A stretch of DNA of 64,000 bases from Marivita sp046591575 (lineage in GTDB: Bacteria > Pseudomonadota > Alphaproteobacteria > Rhodobacterales > Rhodobacteraceae). Below, piece after piece: positions 34,505 through 43,680 of this stretch. Under the pieces are notes generated by a model, which did not search any database, had not been told where the DNA came from, and was given only the letters and a program-made list of their open reading frames with translations. The translations under genes and the position numbers were made by a program. Positions within the stretch are counted from its first letter, which is position 1; every line of letters begins with the position of its first letter. The stretch is from contig NZ_JBIQWA010000005.1 in assembly GCF_046591575.1 (NCBI RefSeq), forward strand, positions 372,001 through 436,000, written 5' to 3'.

Positions 34505-35362
34505 ATGCGGCTGACATGTCCAAGCTGCGGGGCACAGTACGAAGTCCCGGAAGATGTCATTCCCGATGAAGGTCGGGATGTGCAATGTTCCAATTGTGGA
34601 AACACCTGGTTTCAGGCGAAGGACACCGAAAACACCCCCGAGGCTTTGGCGGCGGCTGCGGCAGCTCCCAAAGATGCGGTCTGGCATCCAGAAGTCGATA
34701 CCGACGCCGCAGACGGGCCATCAGTCAATCAAGCCGCATCACCGGGTGAGACGCCCACCCCCAAGCCCCCAAAACGCCGGGAGCTTGATCCGGCGGTGGC
34801 CGACATTCTGCGCGAAGAGGCCGAGTTGGAAAGCCGCGCGCGCGAAGCCAATGCCGGAACGTTGGAAGAACAACCCGATCTTGGCTTGCAGGAACCCGAA
34901 GACGCCGCCGCCAAGCGCGCGCGTCAAGCCCAGGACCGGATGCGTCAGCTGCGCGGCCAAGAGCCCGAGACCGCCGCAGGTGCAGCCGCTTCGCCCGTGC
35001 CGGACCGCCCCCAATCGCGTGGCGAGATGCTGCCGGATATTGATGAAATCAATCAAACGCTGCGCGCCTCGACCGAACGCCGCGACCTGCGATCAGTTCA
35101 GGCTGATTTGGAAGATGACGATGATGACAGCGGCAGCTTTGGCCGCGGGTTCATCTTTGTTGTTGTGATCTTTGCGATTGCTGCGTCACTGTATGTTTTC
35201 GCGCCCCAGATGGGGGATGCGGTCGCCCTTCTGAAAGGCCCCATGGACAGCTATGTCGCGTTTGTGGATCAACTGCGAAACTGGCTCGACAATCAGATCG
35301 CCAATATTCTGGGCACAAATTCGGGCGAAACACCTGAGGCCGTGCCGACAGAGCAATCGTAA
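34505..35362 (+). CDS. Zinc-ribbon domain (MJ0042-type) membrane protein
   Basis: The 285-residue protein begins with a zinc ribbon, C5-x2-C8 ... C28-x2-C31 (RLTCPSCGAQYEVPEDVIP ... VQCSNCGNTWF), as in the MJ0042/zinc-ribbon family. A long acidic, Ala/Pro/Glu-rich region follows, likely disordered and partly coiled (about 40-210), then one transmembrane helix at about 218-237 (GFIFVVVIFAIAASLYVFA), and a short C-terminal tail. The N-terminal ribbon would be cytoplasmic. Function unknown; it is divergent from ftsE across 182 bp, which suggests but does not prove a cell-envelope role. Confidence 0.82.
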   Translation: MRLTCPSCGAQYEVPEDVIPDEGRDVQCSNCGNTWFQAKDTENTPEALAAAAAAPKDAVWHPEVDTDAADGPSVNQAASPGETPTPKPPKRRELDPAVADILREEAELESRAREANAGTLEEQPDLGLQEPEDAAAKRARQAQDRMRQLRGQEPETAAGAAASPVPDRPQSRGEMLPDIDEINQTLRASTERRDLRSVQADLEDDDDDSGSFGRGFIFVVVIFAIAASLYVFAPQMGDAVALLKGPMDSYVAFVDQLRNWLDNQIANILGTNSGETPEAVPTEQS

Positions 35363-35427
35363 CCTTCGACAGTCCGCGCCTTGTCACGGCTAACGCCGGT
35401 CACGTGCCATTTTTGAACGTCGTACCT

Positions 35428-35460
35428 TTGGACCTATGGTTCAGATATATCTGGCCCTAA
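35428..35460 (+). promoter_or_regulatory. TauR-like direct repeats upstream of tpa
   Basis: TTGGACCTAT (35428-35437) and CTGGCCCTAA (35451-35460) are direct repeats spaced 23 bp start to start, about 90-120 bp before the tpa ATG. They resemble the CTGGACYTAA repeats I recall for the MocR-type regulator TauR in Rhodobacter capsulatus. Matching is imperfect (8 of 10 in each). Confidence 0.45.
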
Positions 35461-35549
35461 CGGTTCTGACATGTTCTCATCAAGATACGTTCAAACCGGG
35501 GCGGGCTTCGCACCAGGTCTGCAGTGATTCTCATATGGAGGCGACAGCC

Positions 35550-36938
35550 ATGGACGGGACCCTATCCCAAAACGATCTCAGCCACGTGGTCGAAGCCGAC
35601 CGCGCGCATGTCTGGCACCACCTGACCCAGCACAAGCCGTTTGAAACGAACGATCCGCGCATCATTGTCGAAGGCAAAGGCATGCGCGTCTGGGACCAAA
35701 AGGGCAAAGAGCATTTGGATGCCGTGTCCGGTGGTGTCTGGACGGTGAACGTGGGCTATGGCCGCGAGAGCATCGCCAAGGCGGTCTATGACCAGTTGCT
35801 AAAGCTGAACTATTTTGCCGGTTCCGCCGGGTCGATCCCCGGTGCGCTGTTCTCGGAAAAGCTGATCTCCAAGATGCCGGGCATGAGCCGCGTCTATTTC
35901 ACCAACTCCGGCTCGGAAGCGAACGAAAAGGCCTTCAAGATGGTCCGCCAGATCGCGCATAAGCGTTATGGCGGTAAGAAGTACAAGATCCTCTACCGTG
36001 ACCGCGATTATCACGGCACGACCATTACCAACCTGTCCGCAGGCGGTCAGGACGAGCGCAACGCGCAGTATGGCCCCTACACGCCGGGTTTCGTGCGCGT
36101 GCCGCATTGCCTTGAATACCGCGCGGGCGATCAGGGCGCGCCGACCGAGAATTACGGCGAATGGGCCGCCGAACAGATCGAACAGGTGATCCTGCGCGAA
36201 GGCCCCGACACCGTGGGTGCTCTGTGTCTCGAGCCGGTAACAGCCGGTGGCGGCGTCATCCCCCCGCCGCAGGGCTACTGGGACCGCGTGCAAGAGATTT
36301 GTCGCAAGTACGACATTCTGTTGCATATCGACGAAGTGGTCTGTGGCATCGGCCGCACCGGCACATGGTTCGGCTACCAGCACTACGGTGTTCAGCCGGA
36401 CATGGTGACAATGGCCAAGGGCGTCGCATCGGGCTATGCCGCGATTGCCTGCATGGTCACCACCGAAGACGTGTTTTCGATGTTCAAGGACGATGCAGAC
36501 GATCCGATGAACTATTTCCGCGATATCTCGACTTTTGGCGGCTGCACCGCCGGTCCGGCCGCGGCGCTTGAGAACATGCGCATCATCGAAGACGAGGGTC
36601 TGCTGGAAAACACCACCAACATGGGCGCTTATATGCTTGATCAGTTGCACGCACTGGCCGACAAACACGCCGTCATTGGCGATGTGCGCGGCAAGGGTCT
36701 GTTCCTTGGTGCCGAGCTGGTCAAGGATCGCGACACCCGCGCACCGATGGAGGAAAAGCGGGTCGCCGCGGTTGTCGGCGACTGCATGGCGCAGGGTGTT
36801 GTCATTGGCGCAACCAACCGGTCGCTGCCGGGCTACAACAACACGCTGTGCTTCAGCCCTGCGCTGATCGCCACCAAGGATGACATCAACCAGATCATCT
36901 CGTCCGTGGACGAAGCACTTGGGCGCGAATTTGGGTGA
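35550..36938 (+). CDS. tpa: Taurine--pyruvate aminotransferase
   Basis: From ATG 35550 the protein is 462 residues, a class III aminotransferase. DRAHVWHHLTQHKPFETNDPR near residue 18, FTNSGSEANEKAFKMVRQIAHKR, YRDRDYHGTTITNLSAGGQ, LLHIDEVVCGIGRTG, and the PLP lysine K290 in MVTMAKGVASGY are typical of Tpa, which transfers the amino group of taurine to pyruvate, giving sulfoacetaldehyde and alanine. GGAGG (35537-35541) fixes this start over two earlier in-frame ATGs. No xsc, tauR or taurine transporter lies next to it; the following GNAT gene overlaps it by 4 bp. Another omega-amino donor is possible, but the match to Tpa is close. Confidence 0.88.
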   Translation: MDGTLSQNDLSHVVEADRAHVWHHLTQHKPFETNDPRIIVEGKGMRVWDQKGKEHLDAVSGGVWTVNVGYGRESIAKAVYDQLLKLNYFAGSAGSIPGALFSEKLISKMPGMSRVYFTNSGSEANEKAFKMVRQIAHKRYGGKKYKILYRDRDYHGTTITNLSAGGQDERNAQYGPYTPGFVRVPHCLEYRAGDQGAPTENYGEWAAEQIEQVILREGPDTVGALCLEPVTAGGGVIPPPQGYWDRVQEICRKYDILLHIDEVVCGIGRTGTWFGYQHYGVQPDMVTMAKGVASGYAAIACMVTTEDVFSMFKDDADDPMNYFRDISTFGGCTAGPAAALENMRIIEDEGLLENTTNMGAYMLDQLHALADKHAVIGDVRGKGLFLGAELVKDRDTRAPMEEKRVAAVVGDCMAQGVVIGATNRSLPGYNNTLCFSPALIATKDDINQIISSVDEALGREFG

Positions 36939-37645
36939 ATGACCCCTTGATCACGGGCCAGCGCTTGAATGCGCTGGGCCAACCCATCGGCCTGGCGCTT
37001 GCCGATTGCACCCCGCGCCCCGTGCCACCGCGCACGCCAATGGTAGGGCGTGTGTGTACGGTAGAGCCGTTGGCGGACACACATGCCGATGCGCTGTACG
37101 AGGCCTTTCAGGACGACGTCGAAGACCGGATCTGGACCTATCTGCCGAATGGCCCCTACCACGACCGCGCGGCGTTCCGCGACTGGGTGTCCAAGGCCCG
37201 GAAAAGGGATGATCCGCTGATGCATGCCATCGTGGTGGATGGTCAGGCCATCGGTCACGCTAGCTACCTGCGGATCACCCCTGCCAGTGCGACAATCGAA
37301 ATTGGGTTCATCAACCTGTCCCCGCGTTTACAGCGGACCGTTGCCGCAACCGAATTTCAGTACCTCATGATGGCGCGCGCGTTCGATGAACTGGGGTATC
37401 GCCGGTATGAATGGAAATGCGACGCGTTGAATGCGCCGTCCCGCCGAGCAGCAGAGCGTTTGGGCTTTACCTACGAGGGCACGTTCCGGCAAGCGACGCA
37501 TTACAAGGGCCGCAATCGGGACACTGCATGGTATTCGATTCTTGATTGCGAGTGGCCAAAGTTGAAAACACGCTTCGAAAATTGGCTGTCCCGAGACAAT
37601 TTTGATGCGGCCGGAACACAAATCAAACCGTTGAAAACCGCCTAA
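36935..37645 (+). CDS. GNAT-family N-acetyltransferase (RimJ-like)
   Basis: The 236-residue protein starts at a GTG (36935) overlapping the tpa stop as GTGA. It has the RimJ/RimL-type GNAT outline: an acceptor start EPLADTHADALYEAF, IVVDGQAIGHASYLRITPASATIEIGFINLSPRLQRT (strands 4 and 5, acetyl-CoA loop), and RRYEWKCDALNAPSRRAAERLGFTYEGTFRQATHYKGRNRDTAWYSIL. Such proteins acetylate protein N-termini, amino acids or small amines. Coupling to tpa hints at amine metabolism but specificity cannot be read. Confidence 0.85.
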   Translation: MNDPLITGQRLNALGQPIGLALADCTPRPVPPRTPMVGRVCTVEPLADTHADALYEAFQDDVEDRIWTYLPNGPYHDRAAFRDWVSKARKRDDPLMHAIVVDGQAIGHASYLRITPASATIEIGFINLSPRLQRTVAATEFQYLMMARAFDELGYRRYEWKCDALNAPSRRAAERLGFTYEGTFRQATHYKGRNRDTAWYSILDCEWPKLKTRFENWLSRDNFDAAGTQIKPLKTA

Positions 37646-37714
37646 CAATCACAGCAAAGTCCTGAGAGCGTTCAAAAATGCGGCTTGGCAAAGTGAAAAC
37701 ACACCTTTTCCATA

Positions 37715-37798
37715 AAAACTTTACGCGCGTAAAGTTTTGCGCTAGCAATGGCAAAACGACCGACTTCGCGTATATGCATTTTCGTTAGCGCTATCGAA
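37715..37798 (+). promoter_or_regulatory. Two palindromic operators upstream of glgP
   Basis: A perfect 24-bp palindrome at 37715-37738 has arms AAAACTTTACGC around a central CG. Just after it, TTTTGC (37735-37740) and GCAAAA (37751-37756) form another inverted repeat. A different site at 37781-37798, TTCGTTAGCGCTATCGAA, matches its complement at 16 of 18 positions and ends 14 bp before the glgP ATG. Palindromes with a central CG are the hallmark of LacI-family operators; the TAGCGCTA core resembles that recalled for CceR, a central-carbon regulator of Rhodobacter. Confidence 0.7.
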
Positions 37799-37812
37799 AT
37801 CTGTGGAACCCC

Positions 37813-40191
37813 ATGAAAACCGACATTCTGAACCGCCTGAAATACTCGCAAGGCAAGGACGCCGAGAACGCGTCTGTCTATGACTGGCGCATCGCGCTGT
37901 CTTTGGTGCTGCGGGACGAGATGGTCGAAACGTGGTTTCGCTCGACCAAGGAAACCTACGCGGCGTCACCCAAGCGGGTGTATTACCTGTCGATGGAATT
38001 CCTGATCGGGCGTTTGATCGAAGACATGATCTCGAACCTGGGCCTGGAAGACACCGCGCGCAAAGCGATGGAAGAGCTGGGGCAGGATTACGACACGATT
38101 GTGCATGACGAACCGGACGCCGCCTTGGGCAATGGCGGGTTGGGCCGGTTGGCCGCATGTTTCATAGACTCGCTGGCAACGCTGGGCATCCCGGCGTTCG
38201 GCTATGGCATCCGCTATGAACACGGGCTTTTTGAACAAAGCTTTGCGCAGGGACAGCAGGTGGAAAAGCCAGAGACATGGTTGACACAACGCCATGCGTG
38301 GGAATTCGAACGCCCGGAATCGCAGTACAGCATCGGGTTTGGCGGGCATGTCGACCATCACGAAGGCAAGGCCTATTGGCATCCCACCGAAGTGGTGATG
38401 GCCACGGCCTATGACACGCCAGTTGTTGGCTGGAGAGGCATGTGGGGCAACACCTTGCGCCTGTGGGCGGCAGAGCCGTCGAATGAGTTTGACCTCGAAA
38501 GCTTTAACCGGGGCGATTACCTTGCCGCCGGTCGGTCCGAGGCCTTGGCCCGCACCATCAGCCGGGTGTTGTACCCCGATGACACCACCGAGAGCGGCAA
38601 GGAACTGCGGCTCAAACAGGAATACTTCTTCACCGCTGCATCGCTGATGGATCTGGTCCGCCGCTACTTGCGCGACCATGACGACATCCGTGCCCTGCCG
38701 GATTTTGTTGCGATCCAGTTGAACGACACGCACCCAGCGATTGCGGGGCCAGAGCTTGTGCGGTTGTTGGTGGATGACCACGGGCTGGCGATGGACGAGG
38801 CAATAGACCTGGCCTGCCGCTGCCTGTCCTACACCAACCACACGCTTCTGCCCGAGGCTCTTGAGCGGTGGAGCGAGCATCTGATGGGGCGCATCCTGCC
38901 GCGTCACATGGAGATCATCCGAGCGATTGAACATGCGCATCAAACCGAATTTCCGAACAGCCCGCGCATCCTTGAACATGGCGATGTGCGCATGGGCGAA
39001 CTGGCCTTTGTGATGGCGCATAAGGTGAACGGTGTCTCCGCGCTGCACACCGAACTGGTCAAGGAAACAGTGTTTGCCGACCTGCACCGCATCCACCCGA
39101 CGCGGATCATCAACCAGACCAACGGCATCACCCCGCGTCGGTGGTTGCATGGCTGCAACCCCGCCTTGCGCAACGTGATCAACGACCAGATCGGCGACGG
39201 GTGGGTGACAGACCTAGAGCAGTTGTCCGCGCTCAAGGCGAAACGCGGCGATGCCGGGTTTGTCGATGCGTTCAGCGCCGCCAAGCGCGCGAACAAGGTG
39301 ACGCTGTCGAATTGGATCGGGGAGACTATCGGCGTGACCCTGAACCCCGACGCGATGTTCGATGTGCAGATCAAGCGTATTCACGAATACAAACGGCAGT
39401 TGATGAACCTTCTGGAAACCGTCGCGTTGTGGAATGACATGCGCGACAATCCGAACGCAAACTGGACCCCTCGGGTCAAAATCTTTGGCGGCAAGGCTGC
39501 GCCTGGATATTTCGTGGCCAAGGACATCATCCGCCTGATCAATGACGTGGCCAGTGTGATCAATGCGGATGAGGTGACGGGCGATATGCTCAAAATCGTC
39601 TACCCGCCGAACTACAACGTCACGATGGCCGAACGCCTGATCCCGGCGGCGGATTTGTCAGAGCAGATCTCGACCGCGGGCAAGGAAGCGTCCGGCACCG
39701 GCAATATGAAATTTGCCCTGAACGGCGCGCTGACCATTGGCACGCTGGACGGTGCGAATGTGGAAATCCGTGAACATGTCGGGTCCGAGAACTTCTTCCT
39801 GTTTGGTCTGACCGCCGCCGAGGTGATGGAGCGCCGCACACATCACGGCTTTGCCCGCGCCGCGATTGAGGCCAGCCCGCGGTTGCAGCGCGTGTTGGGC
39901 CAGATTGCCGAGGGCCGCTTTGCGCCACATGACCCAAGCCGCTATCATGGCCTTGTGGGGATGCTCTATGACCATGACTATTTCCTCGTGACCTGCGATT
40001 TCGACAGCTATTTCGACACGCAGCGCCGCGTCGATATCGCTTATCGTAACACACAGAACTGGGCGTCGATGGCTATTGCGAACACCGCTAGCATGGGTTG
40101 GTTTTCCTCCGACCGCACCATTCAGGGCTACGCGCGCGACATCTGGAATGTGCATAGCCTGACATCCCCCAAACTTGAGAAATCTGCGTGA
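37813..40191 (+). CDS. glgP: Glycogen phosphorylase
   Basis: The 792-residue protein has the phosphorylase blocks: YYLSMEFLIGRLIEDMISNLG, DAALGNGGLGRLAACFIDSLATLGIPAFGYGIRYEHGLF, LNDTHPAIAGPELVRLL, and the PLP lysine K633 in EASGTGNMKFALNGALTIGTLDGANVEI. It cleaves alpha-1,4 glucan ends with phosphate to glucose-1-phosphate. First gene of the glycogen operon; its stop overlaps the glgB start. The promoter region holds two LacI-type palindromes. Confidence 0.97.
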   Translation: MKTDILNRLKYSQGKDAENASVYDWRIALSLVLRDEMVETWFRSTKETYAASPKRVYYLSMEFLIGRLIEDMISNLGLEDTARKAMEELGQDYDTIVHDEPDAALGNGGLGRLAACFIDSLATLGIPAFGYGIRYEHGLFEQSFAQGQQVEKPETWLTQRHAWEFERPESQYSIGFGGHVDHHEGKAYWHPTEVVMATAYDTPVVGWRGMWGNTLRLWAAEPSNEFDLESFNRGDYLAAGRSEALARTISRVLYPDDTTESGKELRLKQEYFFTAASLMDLVRRYLRDHDDIRALPDFVAIQLNDTHPAIAGPELVRLLVDDHGLAMDEAIDLACRCLSYTNHTLLPEALERWSEHLMGRILPRHMEIIRAIEHAHQTEFPNSPRILEHGDVRMGELAFVMAHKVNGVSALHTELVKETVFADLHRIHPTRIINQTNGITPRRWLHGCNPALRNVINDQIGDGWVTDLEQLSALKAKRGDAGFVDAFSAAKRANKVTLSNWIGETIGVTLNPDAMFDVQIKRIHEYKRQLMNLLETVALWNDMRDNPNANWTPRVKIFGGKAAPGYFVAKDIIRLINDVASVINADEVTGDMLKIVYPPNYNVTMAERLIPAADLSEQISTAGKEASGTGNMKFALNGALTIGTLDGANVEIREHVGSENFFLFGLTAAEVMERRTHHGFARAAIEASPRLQRVLGQIAEGRFAPHDPSRYHGLVGMLYDHDYFLVTCDFDSYFDTQRRVDIAYRNTQNWASMAIANTASMGWFSSDRTIQGYARDIWNVHSLTSPKLEKSA

Positions 40192-42395
40192 TGACCGGAC
40201 CCGCCGCCCTTGACTCTGATACCGCGCAAGCGATTGCCCAGGGCCAGCACAGTGATCCGTTTTCGGTGCTTGGGCTGCACGAGGTGGACGGCAAACTGAC
40301 GGTGCGCATCATGCGCCCCGGCGTGGATGGTGTTGAGGTTCTGGACACCAAAACAGGCCGCAAAATCGCCGCTTTGGATATGGTTGCGGATGGAGTCTAT
40401 GCTGGCTTGATCCCACGCCGCAAGAAACGCTTTGCCTACCATTTGCGCATGACGCGCGGTACCGAGAGTTGGGAAGAGCAGGACGCCTATGCCTTTGGCC
40501 CCAAGATGGGCGAGTTGGACGAATATTTGCTGGGCGAAGGCACGCATTCGAAGCTTTGGAACGCCTTGGGCGCGCATGTTTGCACGCATGAGGGCGTCAA
40601 TGGCACACATTTCGCCGTCTGGGCCCCGAATGCGTCGCGGGTGTCTGTGGTTGGGGATTTCAACGATTGGGACGGACGCCGCCACATCATGCGCCGCCGT
40701 GGTGCGACCGGTGTGCACGAGATTTTCATGCCAGGTCTTCAGGACGGTACGGTTTACAAATATGAAATTCTGGATAGCGCGGGAAATCTGCTGCCTTTGA
40801 AAGCTGATCCTGTTGGGTTTGGCGCGGAAGTGCCGCCCAAGACAGCCTCGGTTGTGCGCGACCTGCGCGGATACGATTGGTCTGACGCTGGCTGGCTGTC
40901 GAAGCGTGGTGCAAAACAAAAGATCGACCAGCCGATCTCTATCTACGAGGTGCATCTGGAAAGCTGGCGGCGTGTGCCCGAGGATGGCAACCGACCTCTG
41001 ACCTACCGCGAACACGCGGATCAATTGGTCAGCTATGCCAAAAACATGGGCTTTACCCATATCGAACTCACGCCTGTGTCCGAATACCCGTTCGGCGGGT
41101 CGTGGGGGTATCAGCCCGTGGGTCTGTTTGCCCCGACATCGCGCTTTGGCACGCCGGAGGATTTCCGCGCGTTTGTGGATGCCTGCCATACCGCCGGTCT
41201 GGGCCTGATCATCGACTGGGTGCCGGGGCATTTCCCAACCGACCCACACGGGCTGGGCCGGTTCGATGGCACGCCACTTTATGAACATGCTAACCCAAAA
41301 GAAGGCTTCCATCCGGACTGGAACACGCTGGTCTACAACTATGGCCGGACGGAAGTGCAGAACTTCCTGATCGCCAACGCGCTGTTCTGGTTTAAGGAAT
41401 ACCACATCGACGGTCTGCGCGTCGATGCCGTGGCGTCCATGCTTTACCGCGATTATTCGCGCCAAGAGGGCGAATGGGTGCCCAACAAGCACGGCGGCCG
41501 TGAAAACCTAGAGGCCATCGCGTTCATGCAACGCATGAACGAAGCCGTGTATGGGGCCGATGACAGCATCCTGACAGCCGCCGAGGAAAGCACCGCCTTT
41601 CCCGGCGTCAGCGCGCCGACCGATGCGGGGGGGTTGGGCTTTGGGTTCAAGTGGAACATGGGGTGGATGAACGACACCCTGCGCTATATGGCCGAAGACC
41701 CGATCAACCGGAAATACCACCACGACAAGATGACCTTCGGCCTGCACTACGCGTTTTCCGAGAACTTCATCCTGCCGATTTCCCATGACGAGGTTGTGCA
41801 TGGCAAAGGGTCGATGCTGGGCAAGATGCCCGGTGACGACTGGCAGCGCTTTGCGAACCTGCGGGCCTATTACGGGTTCATGTGGGGGCATCCGGGCAAG
41901 AAGCTGCTCTTCATGGGATGCGAATTTGCCCAAGGGCAGGAATGGAACAACGAGACCAGTCTGGACTGGCACCTGCTGGACCACGCGCCGCATCGGGGGA
42001 TGCAGGCGCTGGTGCGCGATCTGAACCATTTGTACGTTTCAACACCCGCACTGTACGAAAAAGACTGCAAGGAAGACGGGTTCCGCTGGATCGACGGCGG
42101 CAATTCGGCGGAGTCGGTGTTTTCATGGCTACGTTCCGGCCAGGACGGCAGCGCGCCGGTTCTGGTGGTGTCCAACTTCACACCTGTGCCGCGCACGAAT
42201 TACAGCATTGGCGTGCCCGAAGCTGGGCATTGGGACGAAAAACTGAACACCGACGCCGCGATCTATGGCGGTACGGACACCGGAACGCCGGGCGGGGCCG
42301 AGGCGAAACCGATCTCGATGCATGGCTGTTCGCATGCGATCGAGATCACGGTGCCACCATTGGCAACGGTTTTCTTTCAGTTGGCACTCAACTGA
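40191..42395 (+). CDS. glgB: 1,4-alpha-glucan branching enzyme
   Basis: The 734-residue GH13 enzyme has the N-terminal domain of long GlgB proteins (DPFSVLGLHEVDGKLTVRIMRPG), a carbohydrate-binding region around HFAVWAPNASRVSVVGDFNDWDGRRH, and the catalytic barrel: SWGYQPVGLFAPTSRFG, GLRVDAVASMLYRDY with the catalytic Asp, the acid Glu in TAAEEST, and LPISHDEVVHGK. It makes the alpha-1,6 branches of glycogen. I use ATG 40191, which overlaps the glgP stop; a GTG one codon earlier is possible. Confidence 0.96.
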   Translation: MTGPAALDSDTAQAIAQGQHSDPFSVLGLHEVDGKLTVRIMRPGVDGVEVLDTKTGRKIAALDMVADGVYAGLIPRRKKRFAYHLRMTRGTESWEEQDAYAFGPKMGELDEYLLGEGTHSKLWNALGAHVCTHEGVNGTHFAVWAPNASRVSVVGDFNDWDGRRHIMRRRGATGVHEIFMPGLQDGTVYKYEILDSAGNLLPLKADPVGFGAEVPPKTASVVRDLRGYDWSDAGWLSKRGAKQKIDQPISIYEVHLESWRRVPEDGNRPLTYREHADQLVSYAKNMGFTHIELTPVSEYPFGGSWGYQPVGLFAPTSRFGTPEDFRAFVDACHTAGLGLIIDWVPGHFPTDPHGLGRFDGTPLYEHANPKEGFHPDWNTLVYNYGRTEVQNFLIANALFWFKEYHIDGLRVDAVASMLYRDYSRQEGEWVPNKHGGRENLEAIAFMQRMNEAVYGADDSILTAAEESTAFPGVSAPTDAGGLGFGFKWNMGWMNDTLRYMAEDPINRKYHHDKMTFGLHYAFSENFILPISHDEVVHGKGSMLGKMPGDDWQRFANLRAYYGFMWGHPGKKLLFMGCEFAQGQEWNNETSLDWHLLDHAPHRGMQALVRDLNHLYVSTPALYEKDCKEDGFRWIDGGNSAESVFSWLRSGQDGSAPVLVVSNFTPVPRTNYSIGVPEAGHWDEKLNTDAAIYGGTDTGTPGGAEAKPISMHGCSHAIEITVPPLATVFFQLALN

Positions 42396-42419
42396 ACAAA
42401 AGACTTGGGGGAGCACGAC

Positions 42420-43679
42420 ATGAGAGAAGACAGATTTAGCCTCGCGCAGCAATCCATGGCTTTCATTCTGGCAGGGGGACGCGGCAGTCGTCTGAAAGAA
42501 ATGACGGACATCCGCGCGAAACCTGCGGTGTATTTTGGTGGCAAGACGCGGATCATAGACTTTGCGCTGTCCAACGCCGTCAATTCCGGCATCCGGCGCA
42601 TTGGTGTGGCGACGCAGTACAAGGCGCACAGCCTGATCCGCCACATCCAGCGCGGCTGGAGCTTTTTTCGCGCCGAACGTAACGAGTCGCTGGATATCCT
42701 GCCTGCGTCGCAGCAGCTTAATGAGGACAACTGGTACAAGGGCACCGCTGATGCGGTCACCCAGAATATCGAGATCATTCGCGGCTACGGCCCCAAATAC
42801 GTTCTTATCCTGGCGGGTGACCACATCTACAAGCAGGACTATTCCTTCATGATTGAGGAACATGTCCGGTCGGGTGCCAACGTCACTGTCGGCTGTATCG
42901 CCGTGCCGCGCGAAGAGGCCAAGGGCTTTGGCGTCATGCATGTGGATGACAATGACAAGATCCTTGAGTTCGTGGAAAAGCCAGCCGAGCCGCCGACCAT
43001 GCCCGGTGACGACACGAAATCGCTGGCCAGCATGGGGATTTACGTGTTCGAGGCAGAGTACCTGTACGAGGTTCTGCAGAAAGACGCGGAGAACCCCGAG
43101 TCGGACAATGATTTCGGCAAGGACATCATCCCCGATATCGTTGCGACCGGTGGTGCGCGGGCGCATCCGTTCAGCCGGTCCTGTGTCATGTCCGGGCTTG
43201 AGACCGAACCCTATTGGCGCGATGTGGGCACGATTGACGCCTATTGGCAGGCCAATATCGACCTGACCGATTTCGAACCCGAACTGGATATTTATGCCAC
43301 GGACTGGCCGATCTGGACCTATTCCGAACTCGTGCCCCCGGCCAAGTTTATTCACAACGAAGAAGGTCGGCGCGGGCAAGCCGTGTCGTCGATGGTGTCG
43401 GGGGGATGCATTATCTCCGGCTCGTCGCTTTATCGGTGTTTGCTGTTCACCGGGGTGAAAACCCATTCCTATTCCCAGCTTGAGGGCGTTGTCGCCCTGC
43501 CCTATGCCGAGGTGGGACGTCGCGCCTATCTGAAAAACGTGGTGCTGGATCGCGGGGTGAAAATCCCCGACGGGTTGGTTGTGGGCGAAGATCCCAAACT
43601 GGATGCCCAGCGCTTTCGGCGGTCCGAAAACGGGGTTTGTCTGATCACGCAAGATATGATTGATAAACTGGACGGCTGA
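42420..43679 (+). CDS. glgC: Glucose-1-phosphate adenylyltransferase
   Basis: The 419-residue protein contains ILAGGRGSRLKEMTDIRAKPAVYFGGKTRIIDFALSN (nucleotide-binding Arg and Lys), ILAGDHIYKQDY with the catalytic Asp, FVEKPAEPPTMPGD, and a C-terminal beta-helix (SGGCIISGSSLYRCLLFTGVKTHSYS). It makes ADP-glucose, the committed step of glycogen synthesis. ATG 42420 has GGGGGAG a few bases upstream, better than the in-frame TTG at 42405. One base separates its stop from glgA. Confidence 0.96.
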   Translation: MREDRFSLAQQSMAFILAGGRGSRLKEMTDIRAKPAVYFGGKTRIIDFALSNAVNSGIRRIGVATQYKAHSLIRHIQRGWSFFRAERNESLDILPASQQLNEDNWYKGTADAVTQNIEIIRGYGPKYVLILAGDHIYKQDYSFMIEEHVRSGANVTVGCIAVPREEAKGFGVMHVDDNDKILEFVEKPAEPPTMPGDDTKSLASMGIYVFEAEYLYEVLQKDAENPESDNDFGKDIIPDIVATGGARAHPFSRSCVMSGLETEPYWRDVGTIDAYWQANIDLTDFEPELDIYATDWPIWTYSELVPPAKFIHNEEGRRGQAVSSMVSGGCIISGSSLYRCLLFTGVKTHSYSQLEGVVALPYAEVGRRAYLKNVVLDRGVKIPDGLVVGEDPKLDAQRFRRSENGVCLITQDMIDKLDG

Positions 43680-43680
43680 T

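Noticed and set aside
35436..35549. Longer start for taurine--pyruvate aminotransferase
   Set aside because: The added residues contain the TauR-like boxes and lack similarity to the family; GGAGG favours ATG 35550.
37966..43652. Long minus-strand frames opposite glgP, glgB and glgC (for example 37966-39150, 40128-41492, 42129-43652)
   Set aside because: Shadows of firmly identified plus-strand enzymes; the products are His/Arg/Gln-rich without family motifs.
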